From Myxococcota bacterium (lineage in GTDB: Bacteria > Myxococcota > Polyangia > GCA-2747355 > JAKLHH01), in NCBI GenBank assembly GCA_022710245.1, contig JAKLHH010000665.1, forward strand, positions 1-5,148: a stretch of DNA of 5,148 nucleotides, given 5' to 3'. Below the pieces are notes generated by a model. The model had not been told where the DNA came from. It saw only the letters and a program-made list of their open reading frames with translations, and did no database searches. Below are positions 1 to 4,744 of the stretch, in pieces (the first letter of the stretch is position 1; each line of letters starts with the position of its first letter). A program made the position numbers and the translations under genes.

Positions 1-471
1 CGTGTCGAGCGCGCGCTGCAGGCCTGCGGCGTCGGCGTCGCGCTTGACCCGCGAGCCGTAGTAGTGGACCGGACCGCCCTCCCAGGGGTTGCGGCTGAGG
101 TCGAGGCAGAGGTCGTAGGGCGGCAGGTCGTTGCAGGCTCGGATCCGGTAGGTGAGCCGCTCGTTGCGGTTCGTCTGCGGGAAGCGGAGGCGCAGGTTGC
201 GCCCCTCGCGGACGTGCTCGAAGCGCTCGACGAGCAGCCGGTAGGACGAGACCTTCTGGAAGATGCCGATCGGCACCTGGCTGGCGACGACCAGCGCGTG
301 GATGAAGTCGGTGGGCTTCTTCGGCTGCGAGTCGACCCAGAGGCGGTCGAGGAGGAGCCCGGGGTCCTCGCTCGCGCCGTCGACCTTGCCCTTGCAGCAG
401 TGGTGGCGGTGGTAGTAGACGACGCCGCCCGCGACGATCAGGATCAGCACCAGCCACTTGAGTCGCCTCAT
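1..471 (-). CDS. Membrane-anchored protein of unknown function (3' end off window)
   Basis: I do not recognise this family. The frame is open from an ATG at 471 to the left edge, giving 157 residues without a stop. The N-terminus is MRRLKWLVLILIVAGGVVYY: two arginines and a lysine, then about 16 hydrophobic residues (about 6-20). This suggests an uncleaved signal anchor with the rest outside the cytoplasm. There is no lipobox; the cysteine pair in HRHHCCKGK (residues 21-29) follows the anchor but lacks an L-x-x-C context. The remainder is a mixed soluble domain with well-spread Trp, Tyr and Phe and two more cysteines (RACNDL, YDLCLD), which could form a disulfide in an oxidising compartment. 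The start is supported by AGGTGGAG six bases upstream (complement of 478-485). It lies 142 bp downstream of the histidine kinase stop on the same strand, so it may be co-transcribed or have its own promoter. It is certainly coding; its function is unknown. Confidence 0.8.
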   Translation of the reverse strand, partial: MRRLKWLVLILIVAGGVVYYHRHHCCKGKVDGASEDPGLLLDRLWVDSQPKKPTDFIHALVVASQVPIGIFQKVSSYRLLVERFEHVREGRNLRLRFPQTNRNERLTYRIRACNDLPPYDLCLDLSRNPWEGGPVHYYGSRVKRDADAAGLQRALDT

Positions 472-477
472 GACCTG

Positions 478-485
478 CTCCACCT
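478..485 (-). promoter_or_regulatory. Ribosome binding site of the left-edge membrane protein
   Basis: On the minus strand this reads AGGTGGAG, followed by six bases and then ATG at 471. It is a good Shine-Dalgarno match and fixes the start of the left-edge gene, since no other in-frame ATG has such a site. Confidence 0.6.
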
Positions 486-512
486 CGCCGGCGTGGCGAG
501 CACCTATTGTTG

Positions 513-558
513 GTCGCGGCAGCTTCGCCCGACCGCCCGACCTGGGCGGCGCCGCGAC
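513..558. repeat. Nested inverted repeats between kinase and left-edge gene
   Basis: An 8-bp perfect inverted repeat, GTCGCGGC (513-520) and GCCGCGAC (551-558), encloses a second perfect one, CCGCCC (533-538) and GGGCGG (544-549), with a five-base loop. Together they could fold into one interrupted stem-loop in RNA from either strand. It begins about 55 bases after the kinase stop and ends about 40 bases before the next start, the usual place for a terminator or attenuator. There is no T-tract on either strand, so a classic intrinsic terminator is not supported. A CTATTGT heptamer occurs at each end (504-510, 558-564). The symmetry is plain in the sequence; its role is inferred. Confidence 0.4.
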
Positions 559-559
559 T

Positions 560-565
560 ATTGTA
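560..565 (-). promoter_or_regulatory. Possible -10 element for the left-edge gene
   Basis: On the minus strand this is TACAAT, one mismatch from the sigma-70 -10 consensus and one of the few AT-containing spots in a very GC-rich gap. Initiation about seven bases further on would give a leader of roughly 80 bases that includes the nested inverted repeats. No convincing -35 hexamer lies 16-18 bases upstream (the best is GGAAGC), so the call is weak. Confidence 0.22.
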
Positions 566-613
566 CGCCACCTGGCCGGGCCGCTTCCTCCGGATTCGCC
601 CTGACCGGCCGCG

Positions 614-2743
614 TCAGGGCCTCGTGTGGGCGCCGGTCGCTCCCTCGGGCGCGAGAGGCAGCAGCACGGTGAAGACCGAGCCCTTGCCCGCGTGCGAGCG
701 GACCTCGATGGCGCCCCGATGGTTCTCGATGATGCGCTGGCAGATGGGGAGCCCGAGGCCGGTGCCGCCCTCGCGCGTGGTGAAGAAGGGGATGAAGATG
801 TCCGAGAGCGACTCCTCCGGGATCCCCTTGCCGGAGTCCTGGAAGGCGATCTCGACGAAGGCGGCGAGCTCGCCGCCCTTGGTGCCGTGGCGCAGGCGGG
901 TGATGACGCGCAGCGTGCCGCGGCCCTCCATCGCCTGCACCGCGTTGAGGCCGAGGTTGAGGAAGACCTGGCGGAGCTGCTCCGGGTCGGCCCGCACCTG
1001 CGGCAGCTCGGGGGCGAGCTCGGTGACGATCTCGACCTCCTTCGCCTGCGGGCCGAGGAGCTGCATCGTCTTGACCACGACCTCGTTGATGCTCAGCGGC
1101 TGGCGCTCGCCGCGGTCCGGCCGCGCGTAGCCGAGGAACTGCGAGACGACGCGGTCGAGGCGGTTGACCTCCTCGACGATGATGCTCATGTACTCGGCGG
1201 ACTCGGGCTCGCTCCTGGCCGTGCCCCCGGGCGCCGCGTCCGCGGCCTGGCCGGTCCGCGCCGCGGGCGGCGAGAGGAGCTGCGCCGCGCCCTTGATGGC
1301 GCCGAGCGGGTTCCGGATCTCGTGCGCGAGCCCGGCCGCCATCTGGCCCAGCGCCGCGAGCCGGTCGCGCTCCTTCATCTGCTCGTAGACCTTCGAGTTG
1401 CGCAGCGTGATCGCGGCCTGCGCGGCGAGCTTGCGCAGGTCGTCGAGCTCGTCCGAGGCATAGGCCTCGCGCAGGCGGTCGTCGCGCAGGTTGAAGAGGC
1501 CGAGGAGCTGGCTGTCGAGGGTGAGCGGGATGCAGATGCCGGCCCGGAGCTCCTCGAGCGTGCCGAGCAGGTTCCGCGTCGCCACCGCCGCCTCCTCCTG
1601 GCCGTCCATCGTCTGCGCGGCGAGCTCGCGCTCGAGCCCCTCCTGGGTGAGGATCCCCGCCTCGCGCAGGCGGTCGAGGAAGAGCAGGCGCCCGCCGCCC
1701 TCGAGCTGGTCCGCCGGCTTCGGCCCCAGGTGCCCGGCGAGGCGGTAGTAGGCGCCCGTCGGGTCGGCCAGGTAGATGGAGGCGTGGGTCACGCGCTCGG
1801 ACTCCTCCAGGTGGCGGAGGATGCGCGAGACGAGGAGCGGCACCTCGATGATGTTGGCGAGGTCGACGCGGAGGAGCTGCAGGCGCCGCGAGAACTCGTA
1901 CTTCTCGCGGAACATCCAGCGGTTGATCCGCTCCTCCACCCAGGCGCGCAGCTGCTCGAAGATGATCAGGATGACGAAGGAGGCGACGATGGTGTTGAAG
2001 AAGAAGACGCCCGGCCGGTCGCGCCCCACCCAGACGACGAGGAGGCCGTAGATCACGGTCAGCATCAGCACCAGCGCCGAGAGCGTGACCATCTTGCCCA
2101 GCAGCTCCTTGATGTCGAGGAGCCGGTAGTGAAAGAGCGTCTGCGAGATGAAGTACATGTAGATGATGGTCAGCACGTTCCCCATGGTGGGGAAGGCGAT
2201 GCCGGTGCGCGGCAGGAAGTCGGTGCCGGCGAGGATCACCGTGGCGAGGGCGCCGTAGAGGAGGTAGGTGAGGCGCGTCGCCTCCGGGCGCGAGCGGAGC
2301 GCGCGCTGGCGCGCGTAGATGAGGTAGACGCACTTGAAGAGCGCCCCGAAGACGAAGACGAAGAGCGGGACGGTGAAGATCTTCATCTTGTGCAGCGGGT
2401 GGAAGAGCGCCGCGTAGCCGAGGCCGAGGTAGAAGATCCAGGTCGCCAGCACGATCGGCCGGCTGACCGGCTCGCGGCGGCGCTGGTCCTCGGAGAGGAA
2501 GGCGCGGAAGAAGCGCTCGGCGCTGCTCGGGATGGCGACGGCGAAGAGCTGGCCGATCCAGGCGAGCGCGCTCGCCTGCAGCGTGGTGTGAAAGAAGCTC
2601 GCCAGGTACCAGAAGCAGAGGTTGAAGCAGAGCACCGCGAAGGTCACGTACTGGCGCCGGCGGCGGTCGCGCAGCACGACGCTCCACCCGATCACGAAGG
2701 TGACGATGGCGGCGAGGAGCGCGCTGAGGCTCTGGATGCTCAT
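614..2743 (-). CDS. Multi-pass membrane sensor histidine kinase with GAF domain
   Basis: A 709-residue sensor kinase that should autophosphorylate a histidine and pass the phosphate to an unseen response regulator. About nine hydrophobic segments (roughly 5-24, 31-51, 58-77, 96-114, 122-143, 158-177, 184-206, 218-240, 246-266) form a membrane sensor like the 7TM N-termini of some kinases. A GAF-like domain follows (about 285-450). HisKA carries GLAHEIRNPLGAIKG with phospho-acceptor His474. HATPase has an N box (LNLGLNAVQAM, Asn600), G1 (DSGKGIPEE, 636-644), F box (FIPFFTT) and G2 (GGTGLGL, 659-665), so the catalytic set is complete. The order resembles PrsK-type kinases, but no PEP-CTERM or exosortase gene is nearby, so no symbol is given. 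Start: ATG 2743 begins just before the first membrane segment, with only a distant GGCAGGG upstream. The frame extends to 2833, but that extension reads into a palindrome and is not protein-like. An Ala/Pro-rich stretch (about 491-516) lengthens the HisKA hairpin. It is divergent from selA. Confidence 0.93.
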   Translation of the reverse strand: MSIQSLSALLAAIVTFVIGWSVVLRDRRRRQYVTFAVLCFNLCFWYLASFFHTTLQASALAWIGQLFAVAIPSSAERFFRAFLSEDQRRREPVSRPIVLATWIFYLGLGYAALFHPLHKMKIFTVPLFVFVFGALFKCVYLIYARQRALRSRPEATRLTYLLYGALATVILAGTDFLPRTGIAFPTMGNVLTIIYMYFISQTLFHYRLLDIKELLGKMVTLSALVLMLTVIYGLLVVWVGRDRPGVFFFNTIVASFVILIIFEQLRAWVEERINRWMFREKYEFSRRLQLLRVDLANIIEVPLLVSRILRHLEESERVTHASIYLADPTGAYYRLAGHLGPKPADQLEGGGRLLFLDRLREAGILTQEGLERELAAQTMDGQEEAAVATRNLLGTLEELRAGICIPLTLDSQLLGLFNLRDDRLREAYASDELDDLRKLAAQAAITLRNSKVYEQMKERDRLAALGQMAAGLAHEIRNPLGAIKGAAQLLSPPAARTGQAADAAPGGTARSEPESAEYMSIIVEEVNRLDRVVSQFLGYARPDRGERQPLSINEVVVKTMQLLGPQAKEVEIVTELAPELPQVRADPEQLRQVFLNLGLNAVQAMEGRGTLRVITRLRHGTKGGELAAFVEIAFQDSGKGIPEESLSDIFIPFFTTREGGTGLGLPICQRIIENHRGAIEVRSHAGKGSVFTVLLPLAPEGATGAHTRP

Positions 2744-2805
2744 GCGTTCGTGCGTGACCCTGCCGGCGCTCACCGGCGGGTGGGAATGTAGCACCGGGGA
2801 CGCCC

Positions 2806-2836
2806 GCTGTGGTATCACCGTCGGTGATGCCACAGC
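2806..2836. promoter_or_regulatory. 31-bp palindrome over the selA start (operator or mRNA hairpin)
   Basis: Arms GCTGTGGTATCACCG (2806-2820) and CGGTGATGCCACAGC (2822-2836) are inverted copies with one mismatch in 15 positions, and that mismatch is a T·G wobble in RNA. The single central base is T2821. The palindrome contains both candidate selA starts (GTG 2809, ATG 2827). As DNA it looks like a site for a dimeric regulator, able to block selA and influence the divergent kinase. As selA mRNA it would form a stem of about 14 pairs with a three-base loop, burying the start codon. E. coli selAB is known to be controlled through a SECIS-like hairpin in its 5' leader, bound by SelB. Here the position is analogous, but the characteristic bulge and loop are not recognisable. 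The symmetry is certain; the function is open. Confidence 0.6.
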
Positions 2837-4233
2837 TCTCCGAGGAGACCCGGGCAGCGCTGCGCAGCCTGCCGGCCGTGGACGAGGCGCTGCGAGAGGT
2901 GGGCGCGAGCCTGCCGGAGGCGGCGAGCTGGCCGCGCTGGGCCCTGACCCAGGCGGTGCGAGACGAGATCGCCGCGCTCCGCGGCGAGGTCCTCGCCGGA
3001 CGCCTGGAGCGCACGCGGGTGGAGCCCGAGGCGCTCCGCGCCCGGGTCCACGCGCTCCTCGTCCCCTCGCTGCGCCCGGTGCTCAACGCGACCGGCGTCG
3101 TCCTCCACACCAACCTCGGCCGCGCGCCGCTCGCGCCCGCGGCGCTGGCGCGGATCGGAGCGCTCGCGGCGGGCTACTGCAACCTCGAGTACGAGCTCGA
3201 CACGCGCCGGCGCGGCAGCCGCCACGTGCACGCGGCGGCGCTGCTCCGCCAGCTCTGCGGCGCCGAGGACGCGGTGGTGGTGAACAACAACGCGGCCGCG
3301 GTGCTCCTCTGCCTCTCGGCGCTCGCGGCCGGGCGCGAGGTGGTGGTGAGCCGCGGCGAGCTGATCGAGATCGGCGGCTCCTTCCGCCTCCCCGAGGTGA
3401 TGGTCGCCTCGGGGGCGCGCCTGCGCGAGGTCGGCACCACGAACCGCACGCACCTGCGCGACTACGAGGGCGCGATCGGGCCGGAGACGGGGCTCCTGCT
3501 CAAGGCGCAGCGCTCGAACTTCGCGGTGGTCGGCTTCACCGCCGAGGTGGATCCGGCGGAGCTGGTGGCGCTCGGGCGCGCGCGCGGCGTGCCGAGCGCC
3601 TTCGACCTCGGCAGCGGGAGCCTCCTCGACCTCGGCGCGCTCGGGCTGCCGAGCGAGCTCACCGTGCAGGCGGCGGTGCAGCTCGGCTTCGACCTCGTCA
3701 CCTTCAGCGGCGACAAGGTCCTCGGCGGGCCGCAGGCGGGGATCATCGTCGGTCGCCGCGAGGTGGTGGCGCGGCTGCGCGCCCACCCGCTGATGCGGGC
3801 GCTCAGGCCCGACAAGCTCACGCTCGCCGCGCTGGAGGCGACCCTCGAGCTCTACCGCGACGGGCTGGCGCGAGAGCAGCTCCCGGCGCTGGCCATGCTC
3901 GGCGCGCCGGCGTCCCTGCTCCGGCGCCGCGCGCTGCGGCTCCTCGCGCTCCTCCGTCGCGAGGGCGTGGGCGAGGCGGAGCTCGCGCTCGCCGAGGTCA
4001 CCTCGAAGGTGGGGGGCGGGGCGCTCCCGCTCGCCGAGCCGGCCTCGAGCGCGGTGGCGCTCACCCACCCGCGCGCGGGCGCCGACGCCATCGAGGCGCG
4101 GCTGCGCCTCGGCGAGCCGGCGGTGCTCGCACACATCGACGAGGGGCGCGTGCTGCTGGACGTGCGCACGGTGCCGCGCGCCGAGCTCCCCGCGCTGGCT
4201 CGCGCGGTGGGGGCGGCGCTGCGGGGGCTCTGA
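2827..4233 (+). CDS. selA: L-seryl-tRNA(Sec) selenium transferase (selenocysteine synthase)
   Basis: SelA is a cytosolic PLP enzyme, a large ring oligomer, that converts Ser-tRNA(Sec) to Sec-tRNA(Sec) using selenophosphate from SelD. At 468 residues it matches the usual length (E. coli about 463). In order are an N-terminal tRNA-binding region with RSLPAVDEALRE (13-24), then NATGVVLHTNLGRAPLA (87-103), NLEYELDTRRRGSR (119-132), EDAVVVNNNAAAVLL (147-161), VVSRGELIEIGGSFRLPEVM (173-192), EVGTTNRTH (201-209), FDLGSGSLLDL (259-269) and TFSGDKVLGGPQAGIIVG (292-309). Lys297 in that last motif is the expected PLP Schiff-base lysine. The C-terminus closes with GGGALPL and VLLDVRTV. The product is intact, with no missing motif. 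Start: ATG 2827 gives the normal N-terminus. An in-frame GTG at 2809, eight bases after GGGGA (2796-2800), would add six residues and cannot be excluded. The start lies inside a 31-bp palindrome and the stop inside a 17-bp repeat array. No selB follows. Confidence 0.97.
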   Translation: MPQLSEETRAALRSLPAVDEALREVGASLPEAASWPRWALTQAVRDEIAALRGEVLAGRLERTRVEPEALRARVHALLVPSLRPVLNATGVVLHTNLGRAPLAPAALARIGALAAGYCNLEYELDTRRRGSRHVHAAALLRQLCGAEDAVVVNNNAAAVLLCLSALAAGREVVVSRGELIEIGGSFRLPEVMVASGARLREVGTTNRTHLRDYEGAIGPETGLLLKAQRSNFAVVGFTAEVDPAELVALGRARGVPSAFDLGSGSLLDLGALGLPSELTVQAAVQLGFDLVTFSGDKVLGGPQAGIIVGRREVVARLRAHPLMRALRPDKLTLAALEATLELYRDGLAREQLPALAMLGAPASLLRRRALRLLALLRREGVGEAELALAEVTSKVGGGALPLAEPASSAVALTHPRAGADAIEARLRLGEPAVLAHIDEGRVLLDVRTVPRAELPALARAVGAALRGL

Positions 4234-4298
4234 CTCCGGGTCTGCTCGGACTGCGAGTCTGCTCTGACTCCGGGTCTGCTCGGACTCCGAGTCTGCTG
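4231..4298. repeat. Four tandem 17-bp units starting on the selA stop codon
   Basis: The units are TGACTCCGGGTCTGCTC (4231-4247), GGACTGCGAGTCTGCTC (4248-4264), a second exact copy of the first (4265-4281) and GGACTCCGAGTCTGCTG (4282-4298). Units 1/2 and 3/4 form a 34-bp duplication differing at two positions. The selA TGA is the first three bases of unit 1. The core is close to self-complementary; for example CTCGGA (4279-4284) and TCCGAG (4286-4291) flank one base. The array could therefore fold as short hairpins and act in termination or 3'-end protection of selA mRNA, but no T-tract follows. Simple slippage expansion is equally possible. Confidence 0.75.
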
Positions 4299-4327
4299 TT
4301 GTCCCCTCCCATGGCGGCAGGTACGAT
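4299..4327 (+). promoter_or_regulatory. Possible sigma-70-type promoter of the relic module
   Basis: TTGTCC (4299-4304) and TACGAT (4322-4327) each match four of six consensus bases and are separated by exactly 17 bases. Transcription would begin near 4334-4335, which is the ATG of the downstream small frame, so its mRNA would be leaderless or nearly so. This fits the lack of a close Shine-Dalgarno before that ATG. The -35 box abuts the end of the 17-bp repeat array. Confidence 0.35.
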
Positions 4328-4334
4328 CGACTCG

Positions 4335-4451
4335 ATGGACGTCGACCTCATCCTCGCCGTGCTGCGCGCGCTCGCCGCCGAGGGCGTCCGCTTGCAGGAC
4401 CGCGCCGACGTCGATCGCCTGCGTCGCCACTACCACCTCGAGGAGGAGTGA
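4335..4451 (+). pseudogene. Internal-deletion relic of a small nucleotidyltransferase gene
   Basis: The frame encodes 38 residues that split into two recognisable ends. MDVDLILAVLRALAAEGV resembles the N-terminal helix of small MNT/AbiEii-like nucleotidyltransferases found in deltaproteobacteria, where it is normally followed by a GG-x-A, LHG and DxD active-site region. RLQDRADVDRLRRHYHLEEE resembles the C-terminal tail of the same proteins, usually preceded by a segment like LYRMKRDTV. Here the tail follows the head directly at a Val-Arg, and all catalytic residues are absent. The simplest reading is an in-frame loss of roughly 100-150 codons at a short shared sequence coding Val-Arg. The family comparison is from memory, not a search. 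The reading frame is intact, so a 38-residue peptide may still be made. An in-frame ATG at 4311 would add eight residues but has no ribosome site and overlaps the promoter. The stop is one base before the ATG of the next gene, so translation is probably coupled. Confidence 0.5.
4441..4446 (+). promoter_or_regulatory. Perfect Shine-Dalgarno of the 75-residue gene
   Basis: AGGAGG, six bases before the ATG at 4453. It lies within the last codons (Glu-Glu-Glu) of the upstream relic, so keeping the relic's C-terminal end also keeps the ribosome site of the partner gene. Confidence 0.75.
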
Positions 4452-4452
4452 G

Positions 4453-4680
4453 ATGCCGGTGCACAGGCTGCGCGACCTCGACGAGGCCGAGGAGTCCTGC
4501 TGGAGCGACCCGCGAGACCCGGCGCTCTGGCGGAGGATCGCCGTCGCGTGGCAGCTCTCGGCCCGGCTCGCGCCTCGCCGCTTCCCGCCGGGCGTCTACC
4601 GGCACTGCTTGATCGAGGAGGCGAACCGCCAGAGCGAGGCCTGGGAGGCAGCGCAGATCGCCGCGCGGCAGCGCCGCTGA
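4453..4680 (+). CDS. Small conserved partner protein of the nucleotidyltransferase module
   Basis: A 75-residue soluble protein, charged and without membrane segment or cysteine cluster (two cysteines only). Features seen are MPVHRLRDLDEAEE at the N-terminus, a middle DPALWRRIAVAW, the motif LAPRRFPPGVYRH (residues about 39-51), then a charged helix rich in Glu, Arg and Ala (IEEANRQSEAWEAAQIAAR). I recall similar small proteins, with an R-RFPPGV-x-R/K-H core, encoded directly after small nucleotidyltransferases in deltaproteobacterial genomes. A two-component, possibly toxin-antitoxin-like, role is therefore inferred but not shown. The frame is intact with an excellent ribosome site, and it starts two bases after the relic's TGA. 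Its survival beside a gutted first gene would fit an orphan antitoxin, or simply the early decay of the module. It faces the cysteine-rich gene across a 64-bp gap. Confidence 0.72.
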   Translation: MPVHRLRDLDEAEESCWSDPRDPALWRRIAVAWQLSARLAPRRFPPGVYRHCLIEEANRQSEAWEAAQIAARQRR

Positions 4681-4744
4681 GGCGGCCGCCCGCCCCTCAC
4701 CACAGCCCCGATCCGAGAGCAGTCCTCAGGACCGAGCGAGGAGC
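4681..4744. other. Convergent intergenic gap with a small palindrome
   Basis: Between the two convergent stops lie a GCGGCCGC octamer (4682-4689) and a perfect 5+1+5 palindrome, GTCCT-C-AGGAC (4722-4732). The palindrome could be a weak bidirectional hairpin for transcript ends, but there is no T-run on either side. Nothing else is visible here. Confidence 0.35.

Noticed and set aside
626..2791. A 721-codon plus-strand open frame opposite the kinase
   Set aside because: Its composition is dominated by Glu, Ala, Arg, Leu and Val repeats mirroring the kinase codons, with no domain motif. The kinase on the other strand has all its catalytic boxes.
2744..2833. N-terminal extension of the kinase to a start at 2833
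   Set aside because: The extension overlaps the selA start and is generated partly by the palindrome. It is not protein-like, and ATG 2743 directly precedes the first membrane segment.
558..3113. A very long minus-strand open frame across the kinase and selA starts, in another frame from the kinase
   Set aside because: Its translation is low-complexity (Arg, Pro, Ala, Gly, His) as expected from off-frame reading of GC-rich DNA. It crosses two well-identified genes.
4231..4298. CRISPR array
   Set aside because: The units are 17 bp and directly abutting, with no unique spacers and no cas genes, so this is a plain tandem repeat.
4265..4310. Intrinsic terminator for selA
   Set aside because: Short self-complementary cores exist, but the following sequence is TGTTGTCCCCTCCC with no U-tract, so only a repeat is called.
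2622..4451. A plus-strand frame that continues past selA and ends at the relic stop, apparently one 609-residue protein
   Set aside because: Only its last 38-46 residues look like protein. The rest is off-frame reading of selA and antisense kinase sequence.
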